Counted from the stretch's first letter, positions 1 through 9,302 are shown. The stretch: DNA of 64,000 nucleotides from Mesorhizobium qingshengii (GCF_900103325.1 NZ_FMXM01000014.1:62001-126000); one strand, 5' to 3'. Notes: a model not told the origin generated them from the sequence alone. Made by a program: numbers and translations.

Positions 1-1224
1 CAGCTTCATGCCGATATCCGCGCCGGCGGCCTGGATGATCACCGCCATGTCGATCGACGAGGTCGCGGCGTCGGAAGCGATCACCGGAATGGTCTGGCCG
101 AGCAGGCCTGCCTTCTTGAAGTGGAACTTCGCCTTGTCCGGGTCGAAAGCCTTTGGCTTGAGGTCGGCATTATGGAAGATATTCGCCGGCGAGACGGGCT
201 GGTCGTTGCCGATTTCGCCGAGGCCGCGCAATGCCGATTTGACGATCTGCTCGCGGTTGACGAGATATTTCATGCCGGCCACGAAGTCGGCCTTGTTGCC
301 CGGATCCATGTCGAGCCGGATGTTTAGGTCCGTGTAGTTGCCCGAGGTCGTCTTCGACAATTCGAAGCCTTGCTGGCCGCCGATGAGCTTCATCGCGCGC
401 GGATTGATCGAGGCGGCGAAATTGATGTCACCGGAAAGCAGGGCGTTCACGCGGGCGCTGTCGTCGCTGATGGCGATGAATTCGAAAGAGTCGAGGTAGG
501 GCTTGCCCGACTTCCAGTAATTCTTGTTCTTGGTGACGACCGACCGCACACCCGGTTCGAATGTTTGCAGCACGAAGGCGCCGGTGCCATTGCCCTTGGC
601 GAAGTCGGTCGTGCCGTCCGCCACGATCATGAAGTGATGCAGCGCCAGGATGGTCGGGAGGTCGGCATTCGGGTCGGCCAGCGTGATTTCGACGGTCGAC
701 TTGTCGACCGCCTTGAAGCCGGACATCTGCGCGGCGATCTTGGCGACCTTGGAGCCGACTGCCGGATCAAGATGACGCTTCAGCGAGAAGACGACGTCGT
801 CGGCGGTGAGGTCCTTGCCGTCGTGGAAGGTGACGCCTTTGCGCAGCTTCACGGTCCAGGTCTTGGCGTCCTTGCTGTCGAAGCTTTCAGCCAGCTCCAT
901 CTGCGTGACGCCATCCTTGTCGAGGAAAGTCAGGCGGTTGTAGAGCGAGCAGCAGCGGACATAGTCGGTCGAGAGCGACGCCTTTGCCGGATCGAGTGTG
1001 TCGGCGGTCGAGGACGACCAGCCGGCCGCCTTGAAGCTCCCGCCGGAAACCGGCGTGGCGGCGACGGCATTGGTGGCACGGCCAAGCACCATGCTGCCCG
1101 CCGCAACCGCGGCGCCGCCGGCCAGCAGCATCTTGAGGAGTTCGCGGCGACTCGCGCCCCGTCGGATGGCATTTTCGACCATGGCATCGTCTGCGCTGGT
1201 CCAGTTCGTGATCTTGTCGGTCAT
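1..1224 (-). CDS. ABC transporter substrate-binding protein, family 5 (peptide/opine type), C-terminus cut by window edge
   Basis: This is a periplasmic solute-binding protein of the oligopeptide/dipeptide class; about 408 N-terminal residues are present and the rest lies outside the window. The N-terminus carries a twin-arginine motif (RRGASRRELL) followed by an Ala/Gly-rich hydrophobic stretch, so export by Tat is expected. Family-5 landmarks are visible: the early 'TLDPAKA' segment, 'LRKGVTFHDGKDLTADDVVFS', then 'GTGAFVL'. The ATG start is preceded by AAGGGG. It sits 64 bp after a HAD gene on the same strand and probably ends an operon that begins with a GNAT and an aminotransferase. The permeases would be expected to the left. 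The ligand cannot be read from sequence; the neighbours suggest an amine or amino-acid derivative. Confidence 0.85.
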   Translation of the reverse strand, partial: MTDKITNWTSADDAMVENAIRRGASRRELLKMLLAGGAAVAAGSMVLGRATNAVAATPVSGGSFKAAGWSSSTADTLDPAKASLSTDYVRCCSLYNRLTFLDKDGVTQMELAESFDSKDAKTWTVKLRKGVTFHDGKDLTADDVVFSLKRHLDPAVGSKVAKIAAQMSGFKAVDKSTVEITLADPNADLPTILALHHFMIVADGTTDFAKGNGTGAFVLQTFEPGVRSVVTKNKNYWKSGKPYLDSFEFIAISDDSARVNALLSGDINFAASINPRAMKLIGGQQGFELSKTTSGNYTDLNIRLDMDPGNKADFVAGMKYLVNREQIVKSALRGLGEIGNDQPVSPANIFHNADLKPKAFDPDKAKFHFKKAGLLGQTIPVIASDAATSSIDMAVIIQAAGADIGMKL

Positions 1225-1288
1225 GTCATTCCCCTTTCTGGTTGTTTTTCCGGGTTGCTCGTCTTGCTGCGGCTTTCCGGGCTTGGGC

Positions 1289-2011
1289 TCAGGTTCGTTC
1301 CTTCAGGCTTTCCCGCACGGCCGCCGCCAATGCGGCCATTGAGGTGAAATGGTAGTCCGGCGCGGTGAAGCGCTCGGGTTCGATCGTGCCGCCATAGCCC
1401 TTCTGGGCATGCCGGCGCTCGATCCAGCAATTGGTCATTCCAAGTGCCCGGGATATGCCGATGTCGTGATACTGGCTTTGCGCGACGTGCAGGATGTCAT
1501 TCTTGCTGTCGCCCCGGGAGGCTACGAAATCGAAGACCTTCTGAAAAAAGGCCGGGTCTGGTTTTTCCGTGCCGGTATCGTCGGCCGTGAAGGTGGCGAA
1601 GAAGGGCGATCCCAGTTGCTTCTCGAAATGGTCGAGCGCCCAGCGCCGGGCATTGGTCATGGCAATCAGCTTGTGGGATTTCGCAAGCTCGGCCAATGCC
1701 GCCGCGCTGTCGGGGAAACCTTGCCAGGCGCTGGCGGAGTCCCGCAGGCGGGCGCCGTATTTCTCTTCGGCCGGCAGGCCGAGCCGCGGCGCGATGACCA
1801 TGTAGACACGTGAGAGATCGTCGGGAAACAGGCCCGAATCGGGCATATAGCGGGCTTGCCGGTACAGGGCCAGCGCGACCTCGCCATCGATGGAAACGCC
1901 GGCGTCGACGGCAATCCCGGCCAGGCAGGTCGTGATGCCGCCTTCGAAGTCGATCAGTGTGCCGACGACATCGAAGGTCATGTATTTGAATTCGCTAAAG
2001 CCCCTGGCCAA
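1289..2011 (-). CDS. HAD-superfamily hydrolase (haloacid dehalogenase type II-like)
   Basis: Predicted cytosolic HAD hydrolase of about 240 residues. Motif I is TFDVVGTLID with the nucleophilic Asp in DxxGT form, motif II is MTNA, and the motif III lysine lies in TEKPDP; an acidic end (around AQSQYHDIG) fits motif IV. I chose a TTG start because AGGAGA lies at good distance upstream; an ATG 51 bp further upstream would add residues with no counterpart in the second HAD of this window (4797-5465), whose N-terminus aligns from SEFKYMTFD. Substrate unknown: haloacid dehalogenase, phosphatase or phosphonatase-like activity are all possible. It lies between an aminotransferase and a binding-protein gene, so a role in side-product clearance or in the same catabolic pathway is inferred. 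Confidence 0.8.
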   Translation of the reverse strand: MARGFSEFKYMTFDVVGTLIDFEGGITTCLAGIAVDAGVSIDGEVALALYRQARYMPDSGLFPDDLSRVYMVIAPRLGLPAEEKYGARLRDSASAWQGFPDSAAALAELAKSHKLIAMTNARRWALDHFEKQLGSPFFATFTADDTGTEKPDPAFFQKVFDFVASRGDSKNDILHVAQSQYHDIGISRALGMTNCWIERRHAQKGYGGTIEPERFTAPDYHFTSMAALAAAVRESLKERT

Positions 2012-2248
2012 GACTGGCTCTCCTCTGCGCGCGGCCGAATTGCATGGTGGTGAACAGAACAAAATTCCGTGCTGTCCGGGGCGTCGGCCTTTTCAAAAGT
2101 CCGGAAATTCGGGCCTTCTGGCCTTGTCTTAAAAGCAGTCTGGCACTTCCCCCGCGCTGGATTCGCCGAAAAGGCGTGAGGGAGCGGCACAAAATTGCGA
2201 AATCATCTGTCCCGGCGATATTTCGAGACACGACATATTTCACCGCCG

Positions 2249-3622
2249 TCATGCCAGGGCCTGGCGGACGTCGGGATCGTCCAGCGTCTGGTCGAGCGTC
2301 CGGCGCGTGCGCTCGATGATCGCGTCGATGTCGCCGTCGGTGCAGCAGAGCGGGGGGGCATAGCCGATAACCCCGTTTGCGAAGGCACGGATGATGAGGT
2401 TGTTGTCCCAGGCCCTGTCGAAGACCCGCCGCGCCGGCATCGCCGAGGCGGGAAGCGGTGTCTTCTTCTGCTTGTCGACCACCAGTTCGATCGCGGCAAG
2501 CATGCCGCGGCCGCGCACGTCGCCGACGAGAGGGTGGTCGCTCAGGATTGCCAGTCCCGCCATCAGGCGGGCGCCGGCCTTGATCCCATTCTCCAACAGG
2601 CCGTCTTCGTAGAGCTTCAACACCTCGAGTGCGACGGCGGCGCTGACGGGATGGGCTGAATAGGTGTAGCCGTGGCCGACCGCCGAGGCGCCCGCGCCAT
2701 CGGCGATGACATCGTAGACATGATCGGCCATGAACACGGCGCCCATTGGAACATAGCCCGAGGTCAGCCCCTTCGCCGTCGTCATGAAGTCGGGAACGAT
2801 GTCCTCGTCCGTGCAGGCGAACAAAGGCCCCGTGCGTCCGAAGCCGGTGATCACCTCGTCGGCGATGAACAGGATGCCGTACTCCCGGCAGAGCTCGCGC
2901 ATGGCCTTGATCCAGCCTTTCGGCGGAACAATGACGCCGCCCGAGCCCTGGATCGGCTCGGCATAGAAGGCGGCGACCCGCTCCGGTCCGATCTCCTCGA
3001 TCCTGGTCTTCAGCGCGGCGCGCGATGCGGCGATGATGGCTTTGCCGTCCTCGCCGACCGGGTTGCGATAGGGATAGGGGGAGGGGATCTTGTGCTGCCA
3101 TTCAAAGGGAATGCCGAAACCGGCGTGAAAGGCGGGAAGCGCGGTCAGGCCCGCGCCGACCACCGACGACCCGTGATAGCCCTGTTCGATGGAAATGAAC
3201 TGGTCGCGCTTCGGCTCGCCCCTGGCATTCCAGTAGTAGCGAACGAAACGGATCGTGCTGTCGACCGCGTCCGACCCGCCAAGCGTGAAAAAGACGTGAT
3301 TGAGATCTCCCGGCGCGCGCTCGGCCAGCTCCGAGGCGAGCCGGATGGCCGGCTCCGAGCCGAGGTCGAAATAGGCGGTGGCGTAGGGAAGCTCGCGCAT
3401 CTGCCGGGCCGCCGCCTCGACGATGCTGTCGTGGCCGTAACCGGCATTGACGCACCACAGCCCGGCGAAACCGTCGATTAGTTGCCGGCCGGAGGCATCG
3501 GTTACCGTCGCGCCTTTCGCCGATTTCAGCACGCGCACGCCAAGCGCCTCGTGGCCGCGATATGACGAGACCGGATGGATGAGATGGGCACGGTCGAGTT
3601 CGATCAGGGAATTGGCGAGCAT
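2249..3622 (-). CDS. Class III aminotransferase (omega-amino acid/polyamine type)
   Basis: PLP-dependent aminotransferase of about 457 residues, the usual size for the omega-amino-acid:pyruvate and putrescine/spermidine aminotransferase branch. Visible landmarks are FAGLWCVNAGYGH near the N-terminus, the cofactor-binding 'FFTLGGSDAVDS' segment, the 'FIADEVITGFGRTG' stretch with the PLP-contacting Asp, and the Schiff-base lysine in TTAKGLTSGY. The ATG chosen has GGAGGA six bases upstream; an in-frame start 15 bp earlier lacks this. It starts 14 bp after the GNAT gene ends, so the two are co-transcribed. Family knowledge says such enzymes move an amino group from a terminal amine to pyruvate or 2-oxoglutarate; the exact amine is not determinable here. 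Confidence 0.88.
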   Translation of the reverse strand: MLANSLIELDRAHLIHPVSSYRGHEALGVRVLKSAKGATVTDASGRQLIDGFAGLWCVNAGYGHDSIVEAAARQMRELPYATAYFDLGSEPAIRLASELAERAPGDLNHVFFTLGGSDAVDSTIRFVRYYWNARGEPKRDQFISIEQGYHGSSVVGAGLTALPAFHAGFGIPFEWQHKIPSPYPYRNPVGEDGKAIIAASRAALKTRIEEIGPERVAAFYAEPIQGSGGVIVPPKGWIKAMRELCREYGILFIADEVITGFGRTGPLFACTDEDIVPDFMTTAKGLTSGYVPMGAVFMADHVYDVIADGAGASAVGHGYTYSAHPVSAAVALEVLKLYEDGLLENGIKAGARLMAGLAILSDHPLVGDVRGRGMLAAIELVVDKQKKTPLPASAMPARRVFDRAWDNNLIIRAFANGVIGYAPPLCCTDGDIDAIIERTRRTLDQTLDDPDVRQALA

Positions 3623-3636
3623 TGTTGTCCTCCGCA

Positions 3637-4476
3637 CTAGCCGAGCGCCTGGTTGGCGAGGGCGTAAATTTTCGGTCTGATCTGTTCCGTGCCGTTCTTG
3701 GGCGGACGGTCCATGGCAACGCCTCCGCCGGCATGGGCGAGACCGATTTCCTCGAGCCAGCCGGCAATGCCGGTCCTGCTGTCGGTATCCACGCGCAGGA
3801 AGGCGCCGGGACGGGTTGAGGCAAAGAAGGCGATCAGGGCCTTCGCCTCGTCATAGCTTCCCGCAATGACCGGCCCGATCACCTCGCCGCGCCCGAACGG
3901 GCGGATCGCGGCATAGGCCTCGATGGCGCCGTTGCGGCGGATGACCGCGAATTGGCCGCGCTCCGCCAGCGCATCGATCAGAGCTTGGCGGTCGGCGCCA
4001 TAGGCGTCGCGGTCCAGCGCCTTGATGTCCGGCAGATCGTTGGCAACCGCTGCTTCCCCGCCGTCGAGCGCACCAAGCTCTGCAACCTTGCCCTGATGCT
4101 GCAGGATCGTGCCGGAGGGCACAAAGCCCAGTTTCTCATAGAGAGGCATGCCGTCCGCTGTCGCAACGAGCCGCAATGGAAGGTCGCCGGCAAGGGCGAG
4201 GGCCTGTTCCATGAGGCGGCGCCCGAGCCCTTTGCCCCGCACGTTCCTGTCGACGATCACCATGTTGATCATGGCGCAATCCGCGCCGTAGGGCGTTACC
4301 AGGATGGTTCCGGCGACACGGCCCTGGTCGTCGAGCGCGACCGCGCCGCTGGAGAGCTGCAGCGCCATCTGCCAATCCTGCGGGCGATGCGGCCAATTCT
4401 CCTGGCGAGAAAGCGCCACTGCGCCCTCGATATGGTCCGGCCCGAAGTCCTGGATTGCGATTTCGCCCTGCTGCAT
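3637..4476 (-). CDS. GNAT-family N-acetyltransferase with C-terminal Acetyltransf_18-like domain
   Basis: About 279 residues in two halves. The N-terminal half has the GNAT acetyl-CoA loop 'VRGKGLGRRLMEQ' and a 'LYEKLGFVPSG' beta/alpha pair; the C-terminal half ('RPFGRGEVIGPVIA') matches the DUF1248/Acetyltransf_18 domain. The start has AAAGGTG upstream; an ATG 42 bp further upstream is less well placed. It heads the minus-strand operon with the aminotransferase. A full-length paralogue lies on the plus strand at 13595-14494 (compare the C-termini YALANQALG and YALASQTLG). It probably acetylates an amine or amino acid handled by this cluster. Confidence 0.82.
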   Translation of the reverse strand: MQQGEIAIQDFGPDHIEGAVALSRQENWPHRPQDWQMALQLSSGAVALDDQGRVAGTILVTPYGADCAMINMVIVDRNVRGKGLGRRLMEQALALAGDLPLRLVATADGMPLYEKLGFVPSGTILQHQGKVAELGALDGGEAAVANDLPDIKALDRDAYGADRQALIDALAERGQFAVIRRNGAIEAYAAIRPFGRGEVIGPVIAGSYDEAKALIAFFASTRPGAFLRVDTDSRTGIAGWLEEIGLAHAGGGVAMDRPPKNGTEQIRPKIYALANQALG

Positions 4477-4796
4477 GAGGCACCTTTCCGTCTGAGGCCA
4501 AGTCTCTGCCATCGGCACGCCGCAGATCGTCTGAAGGTTTCGGCTTCGGCAGTATCATTCGCCGTTGCATGGGGCGTGCGCCGCATCTTGTGCTGGCACC
4601 CTCCACGGCGGACGCGCGCTTCACGTCGCGCGCGGCGCCGCGTTCGGCACACCAGATGCTACAGCGTGCCAAACCGGATGGTGGATACGGAACTTTCTGC
4701 TTTCAGGAGCCCCATTTCGGTCAGGTGGCTCGCTTCCGGCCGGCCTATGATGAAATACATCCAACGCGGATGTGCTTCCACCGGAGATCGACGGAC
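4477..4796. promoter_or_regulatory. Divergent intergenic region between GNAT and HAD genes
   Basis: About 320 bp without a credible gene that must hold promoters in both directions. GGCAC and GTGCC form an imperfect inverted repeat around 4646-4670 with a 15-bp centre, a possible operator. No convincing -35/-10 or sigma-54 site could be fixed. Confidence 0.4.
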
Positions 4797-5465
4797 ATGG
4801 CTTCCTTCAGGCCCAAATACATCACCTTCGACTGCTACGGCACGTTGACTTTTTTCCAGATGGCGGAAGCGGCGCGCGATCTCTATGGCCGCCGGCTCGA
4901 CGAGCCACGCATGCAGGAGTTCATCAAGAACTTCGCCGCCTATCGGCTGGACGAGATCCTGGGCGACTGGAAGCCATATGCCGACGTGATCCACAATGCG
5001 CTTGAGCGCGCCTGCAAGCGTAACGGCGTCGTCTTCAGCGCCGACGACGCCAACATGATCTATGAGCGCGTACCGACCTGGGGCCCTCATGCCGACGTTC
5101 CGGCGGGTCTCGCCAAGGTCGCCAAGGAAATCCCGCTGGTGATCCTCTCCAACGCCATGAACGCGCAGATCATGTCCAATGTCGAGAAGCTCGGCGCACC
5201 GTTCCATGCCGTCTACACGGCCGAGCAGGCGCAGGCTTACAAGCCTCGCTTCAAGGCCTTCGAATACATGTTCGACATGCTGGGCTGCGGCCCAGAGGAC
5301 ATTCTTCACTGTTCGTCGTCGTTCCGCTACGACCTGATGTCGGCCCACGACCTCGGCATCAAGAACAAGGTCTGGGTCAACCGCGGCCATGAACCGGCCA
5401 ACCCGTATTACGGCTATGTCGAGATAAAAGACATTTCGGGCCTTCCGGGCGTGGTCGGTCTTTGA
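4797..5465 (+). CDS. HAD-superfamily hydrolase, haloacid dehalogenase type II-like
   Basis: A 222-residue HAD hydrolase. Motif I is TFDCYGTL, motif II LSNAMNAQ, the conserved lysine lies in AYKPRFKAFEYM and the acidic end in the SSSFRYDL region, where haloacid dehalogenases of type II carry SxxxxD. The reading frame is open for 76 codons upstream, but the family N-terminus begins at this ATG, which has GGAG upstream. It precedes an FAD-dependent amine oxidase by 16 bp and is certainly co-transcribed with it. It is a distant paralogue of the HAD at 1289-2011. Substrate unknown. Confidence 0.82.
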   Translation: MASFRPKYITFDCYGTLTFFQMAEAARDLYGRRLDEPRMQEFIKNFAAYRLDEILGDWKPYADVIHNALERACKRNGVVFSADDANMIYERVPTWGPHADVPAGLAKVAKEIPLVILSNAMNAQIMSNVEKLGAPFHAVYTAEQAQAYKPRFKAFEYMFDMLGCGPEDILHCSSSFRYDLMSAHDLGIKNKVWVNRGHEPANPYYGYVEIKDISGLPGVVGL

Positions 5466-5481
5466 AACAGGCGGATTGCCG

Positions 5482-6756
5482 ATGAAGTTCGTCTCCTACT
5501 GGCACGACACAGCTCCCGTCTTTTCCAGCGGGGCGCAAGGCCCGGTCGAGGGGCACTACGATGCCGCCATCATCGGCGGCGGCTTCACCGGTCTCGCCGC
5601 GGCGCGCCAACTGGCGAAGGCTGGCGCCAAGGTGGCCGTGCTGGAGGCGGAGCGGGTGGGCTGGGGCGCATCCGGCCGCAATGGCGGGCACCTGAACAAC
5701 GGCCTCGCCCATAGCTATCTTTCGGCCAAGGCGGAGCTCGGCAAGGACCGCGCAATCGCGCTCTACCGTGCGCTGGACGACTCCGTCGACACCATCGAGG
5801 CGCTGGTCGCGGAGGAAGGCATCGATTGCAATTTCCGCCGCGCCGGCAAGCTGAAGCTCGCCTCCAAGCCACAGCATTTTGAATCAATCGCCCGCAATTT
5901 CGAAGCCCTTCACGCCGAGGTGGATCCGGATACGGCGCTGCTGTCGGCGGCGGATCTCAAGTCCGAGATAGGCTCGCCCTTCCACGGCGCGATGCTGTCG
6001 AAGAAGAGCGCCATGATGCACATGGGCCGCTATGTGGCGGGTCTCGCCACTTCAGCCGCCCGCCACGGCGCCGTGATCCACGAGAACGCGGCGGTTACCA
6101 GCCACAAGCGGGCCGGCGGCAAGCATGAGCTGACCACCTCGCGCGGCCAGATCAGCGCCGACAATGTGCTGGTGGCGACTGGCGCCTACACCACGCCGAA
6201 TCTCGGCTATTTCCGCCGCAGGATCATCTCCGTCGGCAGCTTCATCATCGCCACGCGGCCGTTGAGCGACGCAGAAATCGCCGCGACCATGCCCGGCAAC
6301 CGGACATGCGTGACCTCGATGAACATCGGCAATTACTTCCGGCTTTCGCCCGACGGGCGCCTGATCTTCGGCGGCCGCGCACGCTTCTCTGCGACGTCGG
6401 ATCAGCGCTCCGATGCCCGGAGCGGACAGATCTTGCAGGCAGGCCTTGCGGCGATCTTCCCGCAGCTCGCCAAGGTCGAGGTCGATTACTGCTGGGGAGG
6501 GCTGGTCGACATGACCAAGGACCGCTTCCCGCGAGCCGGCTTTCATGATGGGGTCTGGTACGCGATGGGCTATTCCGGCCACGGTGCGCAACTTTCCACC
6601 CATCTCGGCATGATCATGGCCGATGCCATGCTCGGCCGCGAGGACCGCAATCCAATGAAGGGGCTCGAGTGGCCTGCCATTCCCGGCTATTCCGGCAAGC
6701 CGTGGTTCCTGCCAATGGTCGGCCTCTACTACAAGGCGCTCGATCGGATTCAGTGA
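5482..6756 (+). CDS. FAD-dependent amine oxidoreductase (PuuB/DadA-like)
   Basis: A 424-residue DAO-superfamily flavoprotein. The Rossmann fingerprint IIGGGFTGLAAA lies near residue 33 and is followed by WGASGRNGGHLNNG, the segment typical of gamma-glutamylputrescine oxidase and related amine oxidases. The C-terminal 'GYSGHGAQ' flavin-contact motif is also present. The ATG chosen has AGGCGG upstream; a TTG six bases earlier is less likely. Members oxidise a secondary or primary amine to an imine/aldehyde with FAD reduction. It is convergent with an aldehyde dehydrogenase, which would be a natural consumer of its product, although the two are on opposite strands and so separately expressed. 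Confidence 0.85.
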   Translation: MKFVSYWHDTAPVFSSGAQGPVEGHYDAAIIGGGFTGLAAARQLAKAGAKVAVLEAERVGWGASGRNGGHLNNGLAHSYLSAKAELGKDRAIALYRALDDSVDTIEALVAEEGIDCNFRRAGKLKLASKPQHFESIARNFEALHAEVDPDTALLSAADLKSEIGSPFHGAMLSKKSAMMHMGRYVAGLATSAARHGAVIHENAAVTSHKRAGGKHELTTSRGQISADNVLVATGAYTTPNLGYFRRRIISVGSFIIATRPLSDAEIAATMPGNRTCVTSMNIGNYFRLSPDGRLIFGGRARFSATSDQRSDARSGQILQAGLAAIFPQLAKVEVDYCWGGLVDMTKDRFPRAGFHDGVWYAMGYSGHGAQLSTHLGMIMADAMLGREDRNPMKGLEWPAIPGYSGKPWFLPMVGLYYKALDRIQ

Positions 6757-6760
6757 CGTC

Positions 6761-6789
6761 CGGCGGCTGGGTTTCAGCCCAGCCCGCCG
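6761..6789. terminator. Bidirectional hairpin between convergent genes
   Basis: GGCTGGG (6765-6771) pairs with CCCAGCC (6778-6784) around a 6-nt loop, and CGGC/GCCG extend the stem past one bulged C, giving 11 pairs. It sits in the 17-bp gap between two convergent genes and overlaps the stop codon of the minus-strand gene. No T tract follows, so Rho-independent function is plausible, not proven. Confidence 0.55.
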
Positions 6790-8231
6790 ATGTGGAAACT
6801 CTTCATCTCGAGATATTCCTCGATGCCGGCCTGCGCGCCCTCTCGGCCGAGGCCGGACAGCTTGACGCCGCCGAAAGGGGCGACCTCGATCGAGACCGAG
6901 CCCGTGTTGAGACCCACCATGCCAAACTCCAGCGCCTCGCCGACGCGCCAGGCGCGTTTCAGGTTTTCGGTGTAGAAGTAGGAAGCAAGCCCGTAGGGTG
7001 TGCCGTTGGCAAGGGCGATCGCTTCCTCTTCCGTCTCGAAGCGGAAAAGCGGTGCGACCGGGCCGAACGTTTCCTCGCCGGCAAGTTGCATGTCCTTTGT
7101 GGCGCCGGTCAGCACCAGCGGCGCGACATACTGAGGACCCTCCGGCAGCGTCGACTTCTCGGTGATGATCGCGGCACCTTTGGCGAGCGCATCCTCGACG
7201 TGGCGGTTTATTTTCTCGACCGCCGCCATGTTGATCATCGGCCCGATGGCGACGCCGGGCTGTGTGCCGGGCCCGACCTTCATGGTGTTGACGCGGGCGG
7301 TGAGCTTCGCGGCAAAGGTTTCGTAGACACCGGCCTGGACGAGGATGCGATTGGCGCAGACGCAGGTCTGGCCGCCATTGCGGAATTTCGAGACGAGCGC
7401 GCCTTCGACGGCAAGATCGAGATCGGCGTCGTCGAAGACGATGAAGGGGGCGTTGCCGCCGAGTTCGAGGCTCAGCCGCTTCACGCTGTCGGCCGCCCCG
7501 CGCATCAGCAGCGAACCGACCCGCGTTGAGCCGGTGAAGGAGATCTTGCGAACGGTCTCGTTCGCCATGATCTCGTTGCCGATCCCGGCGGGCATGCCGG
7601 TGACGATGTTGATGACGCCGGCGGGAATGCCCGCCCGTTCGGCGAGCACACCAAGCGCCAGCGCCGAATAGGGCGTGAATTCGGATGGCTTGATGACGAC
7701 GGTGCAGCCCGCCGCCAGCGCCGGCGCGACCTTGCGGGTGATCATCGCATTGGGAAAGTTCCACGGCGTGATGATGCCGCAGACGCCGACCGGCTCCTTC
7801 AGGACGATGATGCGGCGGTCGGGCGTCGGCGAGGGGATGGTGTGGCCGTTGATCCGGCGGGCTTCCTCCGCGAACCATTTGACGAAGGACGCGCCGTAGC
7901 GGATCTCGCCTTTGGCCTCGTCCAGCGGCTTGCCCTGTTCGGTGGTCAGGATCAGCGCCAGATCGTCCAGATGCGTCAGCATCAGGCCATACCATGCTTC
8001 CAGGAGCGAAGCGCGTTCGGCATTGGTTCTCTTCCGCCAATCCCGATAGGCGGAAGCCGCGGCCTCTATGGCCGCGCGGGTCTCCGGGCCGGCCATATCA
8101 GGCACTGTGCCGATCGCTGCCTGGGTGGCCGGATCGACGACATCGACCGTCCTGCCGGAACCGGAAGCGACCCATCTGCCGCCAATCAAGCCGGCTTCGC
8201 GGAAGAGACTGTTGTCTTTCAGATTTTTCAT
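6774..8231 (-). CDS. gabD: NAD(P)-dependent aldehyde dehydrogenase, succinate-semialdehyde dehydrogenase type
   Basis: A 485-residue aldehyde dehydrogenase. The general base lies in LELGGN (Glu about 256) and the catalytic cysteine in NGGQTCVCANR (Cys about 290, with the second Cys two residues on as in GabD enzymes); 'PWNFP' and 'FTGSTRVG' complete the cofactor site. Length and the GQTCVCANR context favour the succinate/glutarate-semialdehyde group. It is the last gene of a minus-strand operon, 17 bp after the TtuC-like gene. Family knowledge: oxidises a semialdehyde from GABA or polyamine breakdown to the dicarboxylate. Other semialdehydes are possible. Confidence 0.86.
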   Translation of the reverse strand: MKNLKDNSLFREAGLIGGRWVASGSGRTVDVVDPATQAAIGTVPDMAGPETRAAIEAAASAYRDWRKRTNAERASLLEAWYGLMLTHLDDLALILTTEQGKPLDEAKGEIRYGASFVKWFAEEARRINGHTIPSPTPDRRIIVLKEPVGVCGIITPWNFPNAMITRKVAPALAAGCTVVIKPSEFTPYSALALGVLAERAGIPAGVINIVTGMPAGIGNEIMANETVRKISFTGSTRVGSLLMRGAADSVKRLSLELGGNAPFIVFDDADLDLAVEGALVSKFRNGGQTCVCANRILVQAGVYETFAAKLTARVNTMKVGPGTQPGVAIGPMINMAAVEKINRHVEDALAKGAAIITEKSTLPEGPQYVAPLVLTGATKDMQLAGEETFGPVAPLFRFETEEEAIALANGTPYGLASYFYTENLKRAWRVGEALEFGMVGLNTGSVSIEVAPFGGVKLSGLGREGAQAGIEEYLEMKSFHIGGLG

Positions 8232-8248
8232 CGAAAACGACCTTGCAA

Positions 8249-9292
8249 TCAGGTGAGGGCCGCGACGATGGCGGCCGTGATGGCTTCGGTACTGTCCTTG
8301 CCGGGAATGGTGCCTATGCCTTTGGCGGTTGTGGCCTCGACCGCCTTCATGACCCGCTCGGCCGCAACCTTTTCACGGAGATGATCGAGCATCATGGCGC
8401 CGGACCAGATGGCGGCAATCGGATTGGCGATGCCGAGATGGGCGATGTCGGGGGCGGAGCCGTGCACCGGCTCGAACATGGACGGCGCTGAACGGTCGGG
8501 GTTGATGTTGGCGGAGGCGGCGTAGCCGAGCCCGCCCTGGATCGCCGCGCCGATGTCGGTCAGGATGTCGCCGAAGAGGTTGGAGGCGACGACCACGTCG
8601 AGGCTCTCGGGCGCCATGATCATACGCGCGGCGAGCGCGTCGACATGATAGCTGGTCACTGTGACATCAGGATAGTCCGCCGCCAGCTTTCGCGTCATCT
8701 CGTCCCAGAAGACCATCGAGTATTTCTGCGCATTGGACTTCGTGACGGAGGCCAGCTTGCCCCGACGCGACCGCGCCTGCTCGAAGCCGAAACGCAGGAT
8801 ACGCTCGACGCCGGCGCGGGTGAAGATCGAGGTCTCGACGGCGACCTCGTCCAATGTGCCCTGATGCACGCGCCCGCCGGCGCCCGAATACTCGCCTTCG
8901 GTATTCTCGCGGATGCACAGGATGTCGAAGCGCTCGGCCCGCAGCGGACCCGTCACACCCGGCAGCAGGCGGTGCGGCCGGATGTTGGCATATTGCACGA
9001 ATGCCTTGCGGATCGGCAGCAGGAGACCGTGGAGCGAAACGGAATCCGGCACCGCCGCCGGCCAGCCGACGGCGCCGAGAAGGATAGCGTCGAAGCCGCG
9101 CAAGGTCTCGATGCCGTCCTCGGGCATCATACGGCCAGTGTCCTTGAAGAAGCTGCAGGACCAGGGGAACTCGGTTCCCACCAGCGCAAAGCCGAAGTTT
9201 CCGGCCGCCTTTTCCAGCACCGTCCAGGCGGCGGCGGTCACATCGCGTCCGATGCCGTCACCGGGGATCAGGGCGATCGAGTAGGACTTCAT
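8249..9292 (-). CDS. ttuC: Tartrate/D-malate dehydrogenase-type decarboxylating dehydrogenase
   Basis: A 347-residue member of the isocitrate/isopropylmalate dehydrogenase family. It begins IALIPGDGIGRDV, has the substrate-binding 'RENTEGEYSG' loop, the SNAQKYS segment, and 'SNLFGDILTD' with metal-ligating Asp residues, ending with 'FEPVHGSAPDIA'. This combination marks the tartrate/D-malate/isopropylmalate group; the operon context (no leuCD genes) favours tartrate or a related hydroxyacid. The second of two nearby ATGs is chosen for spacing from AAGGG. It is separated by 10 bp from the upstream aldehyde dehydrogenase gene. It would oxidise and decarboxylate a 2-hydroxy-dicarboxylate with NAD. 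Confidence 0.8.
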   Translation of the reverse strand: MKSYSIALIPGDGIGRDVTAAAWTVLEKAAGNFGFALVGTEFPWSCSFFKDTGRMMPEDGIETLRGFDAILLGAVGWPAAVPDSVSLHGLLLPIRKAFVQYANIRPHRLLPGVTGPLRAERFDILCIRENTEGEYSGAGGRVHQGTLDEVAVETSIFTRAGVERILRFGFEQARSRRGKLASVTKSNAQKYSMVFWDEMTRKLAADYPDVTVTSYHVDALAARMIMAPESLDVVVASNLFGDILTDIGAAIQGGLGYAASANINPDRSAPSMFEPVHGSAPDIAHLGIANPIAAIWSGAMMLDHLREKVAAERVMKAVEATTAKGIGTIPGKDSTEAITAAIVAALT

Positions 9293-9302
9293 CGGCATCC
9301 CT

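Noticed and set aside
370-1347. Long plus-strand frame across the left-edge binding-protein gene
   Set aside because: Antisense shadow: the minus strand encodes a clear family-5 binding protein with Tat signal over the same bases.
4643-4672. Sigma-54 promoter-like TGGCACG...AGCAT on the minus strand before the GNAT gene
   Set aside because: The GG and GC elements are 9 bp apart instead of the strictly required 10, and the -12 element is poor.
6052-8040. Minus-strand 662-codon frame across the amine oxidase and aldehyde dehydrogenase
   Set aside because: Spans two convergent, well-recognised genes in a wrong frame and contains no motifs.
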